DNA from: CAVVGZ01 sp963747965
GTDB lineage: Bacteria > Chloroflexota > Anaerolineae > Anaerolineales > Anaerolineaceae
Length of the DNA stretch: 64,000 bases
Direction of reading: 5' to 3'
NCBI GenBank assembly: GCA_963747965.1
Contig: CAVVGZ010000004.1
Location: forward strand, 620,001 to 684,000
In this document: positions 1 to 10,468 of the stretch, piece by piece
How the letters are laid out: the number at the start of each line of letters is the position of its first letter
Position numbering within the stretch: the first letter of the stretch is position 1
Position numbers and translations under genes: made by a program
Notes under the pieces: generated by a model
Told to the model about the DNA's origin: nothing
Database searches by the model: none
The model's input: the letters and a program-made list of their open reading frames with translations, nothing else

Positions 1-1125
1 GCCTTTATGGAACATACGCCGGTATTTTCGAAGCCATTATGCCGGAGCATAAGCTGGGTGGTCTGACCACCGCCGAAATTGTAACCAACGAAGAGTATAA
101 CCGCAGCCCAATCGGCACAGGCCCGTATAAATTTGGTGAATGGAAATCTGGTGAATACATTCGGGTGGTTAAGAATGAGGACTACTGGCGCGGTGCTGAC
201 TACCCCAAAATGGATGAGATCGTGTTCAATTTCATCCCCGATGACAATACCCGCCTGAATGCTCTGAAAACCGGAGACTACCACATCGGTGAAATTCTGC
301 CGGTGCAGGTTAAGGAAATGGAAGGCAATCCGAATGGCGAGGTCAAGCTGATTGACTCCAACGTGTTCCTGCATTTGGACCTCAACAACAACAGCGAACG
401 CACCAAGAAATTATTTGGGGATAAAAATGTTCGCAAGGCCATTTACCATGCCATCGACCGCGATGCCATCGCCGAGCAGTTGATGGAAGGGACCGTCACC
501 GTTGTAAACACACCGTACAACCCGAACAGTGTCTGGGTTAACAAAGATGTTAAGGGTTACAACTATGATCCCGAAATGGCCAAGAAGATGCTGGATGAAG
601 CTGGCTGGGTTGTTGGTGCAGATGGGATTCGTGAGAAGGATGGGGAGAAATTCTCCTTCACGATAATGAACCGGGCTGGCAGGCAGGATCGTATCGCAGT
701 TGCCCAGGTTATCCAGGCTCAGTTGAAAGAAATTGGGATTGATGTCCAGTTTGAAACGCCTGGAAGCAGCAGCCTGGTCGAACCAATGGCGCACAGGTGT
801 ATGGGAGGCTATCGTCAGCGGCTGGTTCCTGCCCTCCGATCCCAGCATCACCGCCATCTATGGCTGCGGTGGCTCCAATAACTTCACCGGTTTTTGTGAT
901 CCAGCCCTGGACGAAATATTGCAGGAGTCTGACAAGAATCTTGACCCCGCTGTCCGCAAACCGCTGCTGGACGAGGCCCAGGTGGTGTTAGACGAAAACG
1001 CCTTTACCCTGCCGATCTACGCCCAGGTAACCCCATACTATGTAGACAACAATGTGACAGGTTTCTTGGGCTCCGGCACCAACTTCGGCAGCTTCTGGAA
1101 CGTTTACGAGTGGGGCCTCGAGTAA
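1..1125 (+). CDS. Peptide ABC transporter substrate-binding protein (5' partial, frameshifted)
   Basis: C-terminal three quarters of a family 5 extracellular solute-binding protein (SBP_bac_5), the extracytoplasmic receptor of a peptide/nickel-type ABC importer. The reading frame is already open at base 3, so the start and signal peptide lie outside the window. Family hallmarks are visible: a GTGPYKF segment followed by a DYW motif, a two-lobe 'RKAIYHAIDRDAI' helix, and 'YDPEMAKKMLDEAGW' near the hinge. The frame breaks near base 760, where removing one C from a CC pair joins 'GIDVQFET' to 'LEAAAWSNQWR' and restores the protein to its stop at 1125. Two permease genes follow, supporting an importer operon. 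The ligand cannot be read from sequence; peptide is the family-based guess. Confidence 0.85.
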
Positions 1126-1166
1126 TTGAATGGATAGGATTTAAGCAGCAGCTGAATAGATAATGG

Positions 1167-1196
1167 GGGCTGAGGAGCAAGCCTTTCCCTCAGCCC
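1167..1196 (+). terminator. Hairpin between binding protein and permease genes
   Basis: A 9-bp perfect stem (GGGCTGAGG / CCTCAGCCC) with a 12-nt loop lies 40 bases after the binding-protein stop and 66 bases before the permease start. There is no T-run, so it is more likely an mRNA-stabilising or attenuating structure that keeps receptor expression above permease expression than a full terminator. The second transporter in this window has a hairpin at the same place. Confidence 0.5.
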
Positions 1197-1262
1197 TCAT
1201 CATTCAGAAGAAGGTGGATGGATTTGACCGGAATGTGATCTTTTTTAGGGAGGTTCAGATTA

Positions 1263-2216
1263 ATGGGAAAGTACATAACCCGACGAGTTTTGCAAATGAT
1301 TCCGCTGATGATCGGGATCTCCCTGATTGTGTTCTTAATCATTCAGGCAGCCCCGGGCGGTCCTGAGGGAATGATGCTTCAATCCGGATTAACAATCGAT
1401 CCGGCGGTGATTGAAGCATACCGTCACCGCTTGGGGGTGGATCAGCCCATTTACATCCAGTATATCCGCTGGTTTTCTGCAGCGTTGTCAGGTGACCTTG
1501 GGATCAGCTACACATCTACCCGCCCGGTATGGGTTATGATCTTGGAACGTCTGCCTGCCACCCTGGAATTGATGGCGGTTTCATTTTTACTGGCGGCAGT
1601 CATTGCCATTCCCATGGGGATCTACAGCGCCTTGCATCAGTACAGCCCCTTTGATTTTACGGCCACATTTTTCTCTTTTTTAGGCATTGCTATGCCGGTA
1701 TTTTGGTTTGGCTTAATTCTACAATTGGTTTTCTCGGTAAAATTGGGGTGGCTTCCGGTAGCCGGTACCGGCACAGTCGGCTCTGAATCATTAGCGGACC
1801 ATATCAAGCACTTGATTCTCCCCAGCATAGTCCTCTCTTTACACTATATTGCCGGCTGGTCACGGTATATGCGCTCCAGCATGCTGGGTGTCATCCGCGC
1901 CGATTATATTCGCACTGCCTATGCCAAAGGGATGGTTGAGCGGATGGTGGTGCTCAATCACGCCGTGAAAAATGCCCTTATCCCCGTGATAACCATTATG
2001 GCTCTCCACATGGCAGCTCTTTTCTCGGGGGCAGTTATTACCGAGACGATTTTCGCCTGGCCTGGTATTGGGCGGTTGTTTATTCAATCGATGAATTCAC
2101 GGGATTATCCGGTTTTAATGGGCATTTTAATGATGGGCTCCTTTATGGTCGTTATTTTTAACCTGTTCGCTGACATAGTATATGGCTGGTTGGACCCACG
2201 AATCAGTTATCAATAA
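1263..2216 (+). CDS. Peptide ABC transporter permease, DppB type
   Basis: Inner-membrane permease of a dipeptide/oligopeptide/nickel importer (BPD_transp_1, DppB/OppB class), 317 aa, normal for the family. It shows the N-terminal 'RRVLQMIPLMIGISLIVFLI' first membrane helix typical of DppB, several further hydrophobic helices, and the cytoplasmic EAA-like loop 'DYIRTAYAKGM' at about residues 214-224 that docks the ATPase. The start is set by an AGGGAGG ribosome site just upstream of ATG 1263. The DppC partner starts 31 bases after the stop. No ATPase gene (DppD/F) is found nearby, so the ATPases must be supplied from elsewhere. Confidence 0.92.
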   Translation: MGKYITRRVLQMIPLMIGISLIVFLIIQAAPGGPEGMMLQSGLTIDPAVIEAYRHRLGVDQPIYIQYIRWFSAALSGDLGISYTSTRPVWVMILERLPATLELMAVSFLLAAVIAIPMGIYSALHQYSPFDFTATFFSFLGIAMPVFWFGLILQLVFSVKLGWLPVAGTGTVGSESLADHIKHLILPSIVLSLHYIAGWSRYMRSSMLGVIRADYIRTAYAKGMVERMVVLNHAVKNALIPVITIMALHMAALFSGAVITETIFAWPGIGRLFIQSMNSRDYPVLMGILMMGSFMVVIFNLFADIVYGWLDPRISYQ

Positions 2217-2247
2217 ATAGGAGAGTTTTTTAAGTGAGGAGTAAATA

Positions 2248-3147
2248 ATGGCTGTTGTTAGCAGAGTAGGTGAAAATCATAGAATTGTGGAAAAAACCAA
2301 ATTTGTAAGCCAGCGCAGGCTTGTGTGGGAAAACTTCAAACGCCACAAGATAGCGCTAATTGCAGCTATCTTATTCGTCATCATGTCAGTGGCTTGTTAC
2401 GCTGCTCCGCTTATTGCACCCTACGAATTTGATGAAATCAACCTGAGTGCTATCCGGCAGCCGCCCTCCCCCGAGCATTGGATGGGTACCGATGATCTGG
2501 GACGCGATCTTTTCACCCGTATTCTATACGGGGGACGCATCTCCATCACAATTGGTATCATGGCGGCTTTAATCGGCACAAGTCTGGGAGCGTTGATCGG
2601 TGCGTTCTCCGGGTTTTACGGCGGCCATGTAGATAACGGATTAATGCGTTTTACGGATATTGCCTATTCGATACCCACCCTGCCGCTGCTGATTGTATTG
2701 AGTTCTTTCTCCAATGCGGCTGTTCCCATTATAGTTCTCATCATTGGCTTTCTGAGCTGGATGCCAACTGCACGGGTGGTGCGCGGTTCAGCCCTTTCAG
2801 TGAAACAAAAAGAATTTGTGGAATCGGCGCGCATGATTGGGGCTCTTGACCGGAACATCATCTGGAAGCACATCATGCCGAATATTGCCGGACCTATCAT
2901 CGTTGGTACCACGCTCGCCGTGGGATCAGCAATCATCATTGAATCATCGCTTAGCTTTCTAGGGCTGGGTGTACAGCCTCCAACGCCCACCTGGGGCAAT
3001 ATGTTGATGGATGCACAGTCAACGATGGCGTCTAAACCCTGGTTGACCATCTTTCCAGGATTGGCGATTCTGTTTATCGTCCTGGAGGTTAATTTTATTG
3101 GTGATGGTTTACACGACGCTCTTGATCCAACGCTTCGCAACAGATAG
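2248..3147 (+). CDS. Peptide ABC transporter permease, DppC type
   Basis: Second permease subunit, 299 aa, DppC/OppC class. The N-terminal cytoplasmic tail leads into 'WENFKRHKIALIAAILFVI', then the OppC_N signature 'HWMGTDDLGRDLFTRILYGGRISI', and the EAA loop 'KEFVESARMIGA' near residues 188-199. The C-terminal 'SSLSFLGLGVQPPTPTWGNML' stretch is strongly diagnostic of the class. The start is supported by a GAGGAG site 8-9 bases before ATG 2248. It pairs with the upstream DppB protein to form the membrane channel; the DUF885 gene begins 60 bases downstream and is probably co-transcribed. Confidence 0.93.
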   Translation: MAVVSRVGENHRIVEKTKFVSQRRLVWENFKRHKIALIAAILFVIMSVACYAAPLIAPYEFDEINLSAIRQPPSPEHWMGTDDLGRDLFTRILYGGRISITIGIMAALIGTSLGALIGAFSGFYGGHVDNGLMRFTDIAYSIPTLPLLIVLSSFSNAAVPIIVLIIGFLSWMPTARVVRGSALSVKQKEFVESARMIGALDRNIIWKHIMPNIAGPIIVGTTLAVGSAIIIESSLSFLGLGVQPPTPTWGNMLMDAQSTMASKPWLTIFPGLAILFIVLEVNFIGDGLHDALDPTLRNR

Positions 3148-3207
3148 TTCCGTTAAACCACAATTCCCTCAACCGGCAAGTAATTTATAAGAAGAAAGGC
3201 ATAGATA

Positions 3208-4872
3208 ATGGCATCGGATCACCCACTGGAAGATCGCTACGATCATTTATCTGCTGAATTTTTCAACCTTTATTATCAATATTTCCCTCCGCATGCTACC
3301 CGCCAGGGTCTGCACCAATATGACCATTCATTAGGGCATTATCATCGGGATGAGATCGAAGATACTTTGCGGGGCATGAAAGCCGTCCAGGATCAGGTTA
3401 CCGCCATAAACCCCGATGACATGGACCGCACCCATGCTCTTGATTATCCGGTATTAATCACGCGCATGAAGCGTGAGATTTACTGGATTGAACAGTGGCG
3501 CTTCTGGGAAAACAATCCCTTGTTTTATAAAGATATTATTACCGAGGGGTGTTTTAATTTATTAAGCCGGGCATTTGCACCCGAAGAAACCAGATTGGAG
3601 GCTCTCATAAACCGTGAGAACGAAGTGCCTGGTCTGCTTCTGGCTGCAAGAAACAACCTCGTCAATCCGCCGGCAGTCTATACGCAGCAGGCAATTCGTT
3701 TTATGGAGGGGGCAAAATTGTTGTTTCGTGAGGCTCCCCGGGTATTTTCAGATGTGAAAAATTCGGCTTTGTTGAATAATTTTACGCAGGCCAACAACCG
3801 GGTTCTTGAGGAATTGGATCGTTTCCTGGTTTATTTACAGGAAGATTTACTGCCGCGTTCGAATGGTAATTTTGCTGTTGGTGAAGCGGGAATTCAGGCG
3901 ATTATTGATGCAGAAGAGATGATTGATGTGCCTGTGAAGGAAATTCTCCAGCGCTGCTACCATGATCTGGAAAAAACCGGGAGAGAGATTACTGAAATAG
4001 GTCAACAAATTAATCCGAAGGCGACTGCTGAGGAATTATTTGCCCGTGTCCTGGCTAACCATCCCACCAGGGATGATCTGCTGCCAACCATGCGCTCTGA
4101 GTTGGCAAAGATGCGTGCATATTTGAGCGAAAGGAACCTGATGACCCTGCCGGAGGAATTGCCGGATGTTATGGTAACCCCGATGTACAGCTACGCCAGT
4201 GCAAGTGCCATGATGCTGACCCCCGGACCATTTGAACAGGTTGCCCGGGAGGCTTACCTGGTGACCAATATCCCCGGCAAAGATTGGGAAGAGGATCGTA
4301 TCGAAGCGCAGCTCCGTGAGTTCAATATCTATGACCTGGTGCTGATGCTTTTACACGAGGCTTACCCGGGTCACCACACCCAATTTTATCTGGAGAAACG
4401 GGTTCCAATTTTTGCCAGCCGGGACCATGACTCAGATTCAAATTCGGACGGTTGGGCAGAATATGGTAAATATATGATGGTTGAGGAGATTTATGGGGAG
4501 TTGGACCCGCTCTACCGGTTGGCAGTACTGCGCGATAAACTCAGCATGATATCAGCAGGAATTGCAGGGATCGAAATTCATACGGAGAATTGGACCCTTG
4601 AGCAGGCCGCTGACTTCCTGGTTTCACGCGGAAAGCAAAGCCGGGAAAGTGCCTGGCGCATTTTAGACAGGGCGATTTATTACCCTTCGCATATTACCTA
4701 TTATATTGGAGGTGAAATGGTCTTGAAACTGCGGGAAGATTACCGTAAGTTGAAGGGTGACCATTTTTCACTTAAAGAATTTCATGACCGTTTCTTAACC
4801 TATGGTTTGATCCCGATCAAGGTCATTCGAATGGACATGCTTGGAGAATCAGATGACGGGATACTCTTCTAA
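3208..4872 (+). CDS. DUF885 family protein, putative metallohydrolase (copy 1)
   Basis: Full-length 554-aa member of the DUF885 family, whose biochemical role is poorly defined. The most conserved block is HEAYPGHH at residues 383-390, an HE-x3-GHH arrangement that could bind a metal, followed about 25 residues later by a DHDSDSNSDGWAEYGKYM segment whose Glu could be a further ligand, as in gluzincin peptidases. That metallopeptidase reading is inference from motif shape and from the peptide-transporter neighbourhood. No signal peptide is seen, so it should be cytoplasmic. ATG 3208 follows an AGAAAGG site. Two further copies lie downstream; this one is the most divergent of the three. Confidence 0.88.
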   Translation: MASDHPLEDRYDHLSAEFFNLYYQYFPPHATRQGLHQYDHSLGHYHRDEIEDTLRGMKAVQDQVTAINPDDMDRTHALDYPVLITRMKREIYWIEQWRFWENNPLFYKDIITEGCFNLLSRAFAPEETRLEALINRENEVPGLLLAARNNLVNPPAVYTQQAIRFMEGAKLLFREAPRVFSDVKNSALLNNFTQANNRVLEELDRFLVYLQEDLLPRSNGNFAVGEAGIQAIIDAEEMIDVPVKEILQRCYHDLEKTGREITEIGQQINPKATAEELFARVLANHPTRDDLLPTMRSELAKMRAYLSERNLMTLPEELPDVMVTPMYSYASASAMMLTPGPFEQVAREAYLVTNIPGKDWEEDRIEAQLREFNIYDLVLMLLHEAYPGHHTQFYLEKRVPIFASRDHDSDSNSDGWAEYGKYMMVEEIYGELDPLYRLAVLRDKLSMISAGIAGIEIHTENWTLEQAADFLVSRGKQSRESAWRILDRAIYYPSHITYYIGGEMVLKLREDYRKLKGDHFSLKEFHDRFLTYGLIPIKVIRMDMLGESDDGILF

Positions 4873-4889
4873 AATAGGGAGAATTGGAA

Positions 4890-6560
4890 ATGGGTCAACC
4901 GCAAAGCATTGAATCTACGTACGACCGCCTGGCAGATGATTTTTTTGATATTTATTACACGTATTATCCTGTCCATGCGACACGCCAGGGACTACACCAG
5001 TACGATAACAGCCTGGGTCATTACAGGCGGGATGAAATTGAAGAAACCTTGAGACGGATGAAAGAGGTGCAGTCCCGGGTAGCCGCCATTGATCCCGGTC
5101 AGATGGACCACCAGCACGCCCTCGATCATCCGGTGCTGACCACCCGTATGAAACGTGAGATTTTTTGGATTGAGAAATGGCGTTTCTGGGAAAACAATCC
5201 TCTGTTTTATAAAGATATCATCATCGAGGGCATGTTCAATCTCGTGAGCCGGGATTTTGCACCGCTGGAAGTACGACTGAAGGCTTTGGTCTGCCCGGCA
5301 GAAGGATGTTCCGGCAGTGCTGGATTGTGCCCGTCAGAATCTTGTCAATCCGCCGGTGGAATATACAACCCAGGCGATTGCACAGGTAAGAGGCGCATTG
5401 GGCTTCTTCAATAATTTGCCGCAGGCATTCCGGGAGGTGAAAGACCCGGCTATTAATGGCTGAATTCATGCAGACCAATGCTGTGGTCATAGATCAGATG
5501 GAAAAGTATCTGTCCTTCTTGGAGAATGACTTGCTGCCCCGCTCACACGGCAACTTTGCGGTTGGGGAGGCGGGGATTCAGGCTATCCTCGATGCAGAAG
5601 AGATGATTGATGTTCCGGTGAAGGATATCCTTAAGCGCTGCTATCAGGATCTGGAAAAAACCGAAATGGAAATTTCCGACGTGGCTTACCAGATTGACCC
5701 AACAGCGGCGAAGGAAGAATTGATAGTGCGGATGAGGGCAGACCATTCAGCCCCTGAGGATATCCACCATGTAATCCGTGAAGAACTGGCAAGAGTGCGC
5801 AGTTATTTAACAGAATATGACCTGGTAACAATTCCACCGGAAATGCCGCATGTGATCGTGACACCAATGCCGGATTACGCAAGTGGCGGCGGTATGATGT
5901 TAACTCCCGGACCATTTGAGACCGTGGCAGAAGAATCATACCTGGCATTACAAATTCCAAAACCGGATTGGACCCAGGCACAAGTCGATGGGCTGTGGAG
6001 TGATTTTAATACCTACGCGTTGCCATTGTTAATGATCCATGAATGCTATCCGGGGCACCATACCCAGTTCTATCTTGAGAAGCGCCTCCGAATGTTCGCC
6101 AGCAAGGATCATGACTCAGACTCCAACTCGGACGGTTGGGCTGAGTTTGGGAAGTATATGATGGTGGACAGGATATATCGCCCCAAAAAATCTATTCTAC
6201 CGGCTGGCAGTCCTGCTTTCAAAACGCAGTTACATTGCAGCGGCCATTGCCGGGATGGAGATTCACCTGCAGATCAAGACCCTCCAGGAGGCATCCGATT
6301 TCCTCATGGAAAAGCAGGGACGCACCCGCCAGAATACCTACATCTGGGTGTTGAACCGGGCAACTCATTACCCCACCCATCTCACCTATTATATCGGCAG
6401 TGAAATGGTGCGTAAACTGCACGATGATTTTAGATCAATAAAAGGTGACGCTTATTCTTTGAAGGAATTCAATGACCGCTTTTTAACATATGGCCTGATC
6501 CCCATAAAAATTATCCGCAAAGATATGTTGGGCGCAGCAGATGATGGGGTGCTGTTCTAG
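4890..6560 (+). CDS. DUF885 family protein (copy 2, three frameshifts)
   Basis: A second DUF885 gene 17 bases after copy 1. ATG 4890, seven bases after AGGGAGA, is preferred over TTG 4884. The frame changes near 5296 (one C too many), 5458 (one G too many) and about 6189 (one A too many in a run of six); undoing each restores continuous similarity to copies 1 and 3 along the whole length. The putative metal motif is intact as HECYPGHH (Ala to Cys relative to the other copies), as is DHDSDSNSDGWAEFGKYM. It is much closer to copy 3 than to copy 1. Three independent single-base homopolymer errors are likelier than true decay, because all motifs are preserved. Confidence 0.82.
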
Positions 6561-6641
6561 TTGAGTTTTCGGAGCAGGTTCTTCTGAGCAAAGTCCTTGA
6601 GCAGGTTTTATAATTTTTTGGAAAGGTATAGGGTAGCTAAA

Positions 6642-7793
6642 ATGAAAGACAAATTACGTGTGGGTGTGATCGGAGCCGGGCGGTGGTCTGGAATTTCTCA
6701 TCTGCCGGGTTTTAAGGGTTCGCCGCTCTGTGAACTGGTTATGATCTGCGACCTTGACCGTGACCTGGCTGAAAAGCGTGCCGCGGAGTTTGGAATTCCC
6801 GAGGTCACCACAGATTATGAGAAAGTGCTCTCCCGCAAGGATATTGATGTAGTTGATATCGTCACCAGCGGTGATAACCATCAGCCGTTAACATTTGCTG
6901 CGTTGGATGCCGGGAAACACATTCTGGTGGAAAAGCCAGTCTGTCATGATTATCGTGATGTTCTGCGTGCGAATGAGATTGCCAAATCGAAAAACCTGAA
7001 GACCAAGGTCGGGCTGACTTTCCGCTATGCCCCGGCGGTTCAGTATATGTTTGAACTTGTCCGTGAAGGTTTCGTCGGTGATCCGTATATTTTCAACGGA
7101 TATGAGCAGAACTCCCAATGGATAGACCCGGACACCGCCATGGACAAGCGCAATCACAAGGTCAAACCGGCAGGACCGTCACCCTTCGGTACTGACTTCT
7201 CCCGTGAGGGGATTAAAGTTGGTTCACTGGAGGGGTATGGGGCACCCACAATAGATATAGGCCTCGAGCTGGTGAACAGCGATTTGACAAAAGTAGTGGG
7301 TATCTTAAGCAACATGGTTCCATACCGGCGGCGTACCAAACTGGATACCGGGCGCGAAAGGATAAACATTGACGATGCGGATATCTTTATTGGTGAATGC
7401 GCAAATGGGGCGCTGTACTCCATGCAGTCCAGCTATGTAACAGTCGGGAATTACCCGGGGATTGAAGCGCATATCTACGGCTCAAAGGGTGCCCTCAAGG
7501 CGCGCCTGGTGGACGAATTTGGTGTCATCCAGACGCTGCATGGTGCCAGGCCGGATGCAGTCGAGTTTGTTCCAATGGAAATCCCCCCTCGATTTTTCCC
7601 GCCTGGTTATCAGGAAGGTCAACCCTGGGGAACCGTCTTTTATTCCTGCCTGGTCCATAACTTTATGCAGGAAATTGTGGACGGTGGTGAAACCAACCAG
7701 GGTAATTTTCTCCAGAGTGCCCGGGTGCAGGAGATCATCAATGCAGTAACACTTTCGCACCGTGAGCACCGCTGGGTAAACTTGCCTCTATAA
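6642..7793 (+). CDS. Gfo/Idh/MocA family oxidoreductase (paralogue 1)
   Basis: NAD(P)-dependent oxidoreductase of the Gfo/Idh/MocA family, 383 aa from ATG 6642. An upstream in-frame TTG at 6597 is rejected because the homologue at 10469 begins at the equivalent Met with 'KLRVGVIGAGRW'. The N-terminal Rossmann fold has GVIGAGRW, and the cofactor-site motif is EKPVCHDY. The usual G-G-x-L-x-D-x-G-x-H active-site stretch reads 'GYGAPTIDIGLE', so the family's general His appears replaced by Glu. It sits between two DUF885 genes. The substrate is unknown; sugars, inositols and modified amino acids are all known for this family. Confidence 0.88.
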   Translation: MKDKLRVGVIGAGRWSGISHLPGFKGSPLCELVMICDLDRDLAEKRAAEFGIPEVTTDYEKVLSRKDIDVVDIVTSGDNHQPLTFAALDAGKHILVEKPVCHDYRDVLRANEIAKSKNLKTKVGLTFRYAPAVQYMFELVREGFVGDPYIFNGYEQNSQWIDPDTAMDKRNHKVKPAGPSPFGTDFSREGIKVGSLEGYGAPTIDIGLELVNSDLTKVVGILSNMVPYRRRTKLDTGRERINIDDADIFIGECANGALYSMQSSYVTVGNYPGIEAHIYGSKGALKARLVDEFGVIQTLHGARPDAVEFVPMEIPPRFFPPGYQEGQPWGTVFYSCLVHNFMQEIVDGGETNQGNFLQSARVQEIINAVTLSHREHRWVNLPL

Positions 7794-7916
7794 AACCGCA
7801 TGGTCGGTAATTGCGGATTGCAATTTTCCTCGCGAAAATATTTCCTGTAATAACCGGGGCTTCACCGCTCCCTTAAAAGTTCGTTTCCGAAAAATCAGTT
7901 TAAAAAGGATCATTTC

Positions 7917-9582
7917 ATGACACAACCCGATACGATTGAAACAACCTACGACCGGATGTCAGAAGAATTTTTTGATATCTATTACACCTATCATCCCGTT
8001 CACGCCACCAGGCAAGGTCTTCATCAATATGATAACAGCCTGGGACATTACAGACGGGACGAGATAGAAGAGACACTGCGGCGGATGAAAGCCATCCAGG
8101 CACAGGTGGCGCAGATTGATCCTGCCAGTATGGACCGGCTGCATGCCCTCGATCATCCGGTTCTTACCACCCGTATAAAACGGGAGGTTTATTGGGTTGA
8201 AACCTGGCGCTTCTGGGAGAACAATCCGCTTTTCTACAAAGATATCATCACGGAAGGACTGTTCAATCTGGTCAGCCGGAATTTTGCGCCGCTTGAAGAA
8301 CGCTTGAAATCGGTGATCGCCCGCGAACGAGACGTACCGGCCGTCCTGCAGGCTGCCCGTGATAACCTTGTCAACCCACCCCGGGTTTACACAGACCAGG
8401 CCATCCGCTACATGAAGGGGGCCAGGCTATTCTTCACAGAGATTCCTAAGGAGTTTGAAAAGGTTTCAGAGCCTACCCTGCTGTCAGAGTTTTACCAGGC
8501 TAACCAGGCTGTTCTTGATGAACTGGATAAGTTCCTGATCTTCCTCCAGGATGATCTGCTTGCCCGCTCACAAGGCAATTTTGCAGTGGGTGAGGCTGGC
8601 ATCCAGGATATCCTCGATGCCGAAGAAATGATCGATGTACCGGTGAGCAAAATCCTCGAGCGTCTCTATAGCGATTTTGAACAGGCAGATGCAGACCTGG
8701 CTGATTTTATTAATAAGTTTGCCCCTGGTGCAAATGAAGAAGATATGGAAAAGCGCATCCGGGAAAATCACCCTACCCGTGACAACCTGATGCAGGTGGC
8801 AAAAAGTACCCTGGCTGAATTGCGCAATAATCTAACCAAATACGACCTGTTGACCATACCGCCTGAAATGCCGGATGTGGTTGTCTCCCGGATGCCCTCC
8901 TACGCCGGTGCTGGCGGAATGATGCTGACCCCTGGACCATTCGAATACGTTGCCAAGGAAGCTTACATGGCCATTAACCTGCCCCAGCCCAATTGGACGG
9001 AAGAGCAGGTGGAGACACAGCTGCGTGATTTCAATCCCTATTCGATGCGCTTGCTGTTTGGGCATGAGGCTTATCCAGGTCATCACACCCAGTTCTATCT
9101 GGAAAAACGGGTCCCGCTGCGCGCCAGTAAAGACCACGACTCGGACTCAAACTCAGACGGGTGGGCAGAGTATGGCAAATATATGCTGGTGAACGAAATC
9201 TACGGCAAACAGGATCCCCTCTACCATTATGCCGCCTTAGAAGGAAAACGCGGCATGATCGTTTGCTCCATTGTAGGGTTGGAAATCCACATGGGACTGC
9301 GCACCCTGGAAGATGCGGCGGATTGGCTGGTGAATAAATCTGGCCGAACTCGCGAAGGGGCTTACCGGGTCTTGGATCGGGCAATCTATTACCCGACCCA
9401 CCTGACCTATTATATTGGCGGCGAAATGGTGCGCAAGCTGCACGATGATTACAAGGCGCTGCAAGGGCAATAATTTCTCACTCAAAGAATTCAACGACCG
9501 CTTCTTAACCTATGGTTTGATTCCAATCAAAGTCATCCGCCAGGCAATGCTGGGAAACGCAGACGATGGCATATTATTCTGA
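7917..9582 (+). CDS. DUF885 family protein (copy 3, one frameshift)
   Basis: Third DUF885 gene, starting at ATG 7917 after an AAAGGAT site. The apparent stop at 9473 is caused by one surplus G in the GGG at about 9466; without it the frame runs on through 'NNFSLKEFNDRFLTYGLIPI' to the stop at 9582, matching the C-terminus of the other copies. The metal-like motif is HEAYPGHH, again followed by DHDSDSNSDGWAEYGKYM. Its N-terminal 110 residues are very similar to copy 2 (shared YPVH/HPVHATRQGLHQYDNSLGHYRRDEIEETLRRMK region), pointing to a recent local duplication. Confidence 0.85.
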
Positions 9583-9594
9583 AAGAGGGTTGCA

Positions 9595-10415
9595 ATGAAT
9601 TATGATTTGGAAGGCAAGGTGGTTATCATTACTGGCGCAGCGCGTGGAGTGGGGCGGGCCATGGTGGGAATGTTTGTCGAACAGGGCACTAAGGTGGTTG
9701 CTGCCGACCGCGATGCGGAAGGTCTGGCCCAAACTTGTGCACCCTTTCCCGGGGTAATTTCACTGGTGGAGGATATCAGTACACCCGAGGGTGCTGAAAA
9801 AATTGTGGGAACAGCGCTTAATCACTTCGGTCATCTGGATATTTGCGTAAACAATGCCGCCGTAGCTCCCCATACTGCCCTGCTGGAAGAAAAGATGGAA
9901 GTTTGGGATAGGGTATATGCCGTCAACTGCCGGGGAACATATCTTGATGACCCAGGCGGCAGGCAAAGCCATGATCGCTGGCCGGGCGCGGCGGGAGGAT
10001 CATTAACTTCTCGTCCGGGGCCAGCCTGCGGGGAGGACCTGGTGCAGCGGCATACGCCTCCAGCCGTGCTGCGACCGAGAGCTTCACCCGGGTTGCGGCC
10101 ATTGAGTTGGCTCCCCATAACATCCTGGTCAACACGGTTAGCCCGGGACTGATCGATACCCAGCCCAGGCCTCTTCCGCCGGAAATGGAAAAAGCCTTGC
10201 AAGGACGAATTCCAACCATGCCCCTGGCACGCCCGGGCACACCTGAAGAAGTAGGGCATGTGGTGTTGTTTCTTGCTTCAGATGCATCCAGCTTTATTAC
10301 CGGGACAGTCATCCATGTAGATGGCGGGACAAGCATTGGTTCACGCTTCTCAGGCACTGTTGTAGATGACGATCCGCGCTACGATTGGGTCACCGGGCGG
10401 GACCTCCCTGGATGA
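9595..10415 (+). CDS. Short-chain dehydrogenase/reductase (two frameshifts)
   Basis: Classical SDR, 12 bases downstream of DUF885 copy 3. The cofactor motif TGAARGVG and the NNAA segment are clear. The frame shifts near 9945 (one T too many) and near 9990 (one G too many in a G-rich run); with both undone, 'CRGTYLMTQAAGKAM' and 'RIINFSSGASLRGGPGAAAY' connect to the C-terminal half ending at 10415. The catalytic Y-x-x-x-K reads YASSR (Tyr at 10053, Arg at 10065), so the Lys that lowers the Tyr pKa and holds the nicotinamide ribose is replaced by Arg. The reaction is unknown, and reduced or changed activity is possible. Confidence 0.8.
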
Positions 10416-10468
10416 TCTCCATTGGATAGTTGGGATCTTCCATATATTTCGTAAAATAAGGAGAAAAA

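Noticed and set aside
6597..6641. Upstream TTG start for the first Gfo paralogue
   Set aside because: The 15 extra residues have no counterpart in the paralogue at 10469, and ATG 6642 aligns exactly with its start.
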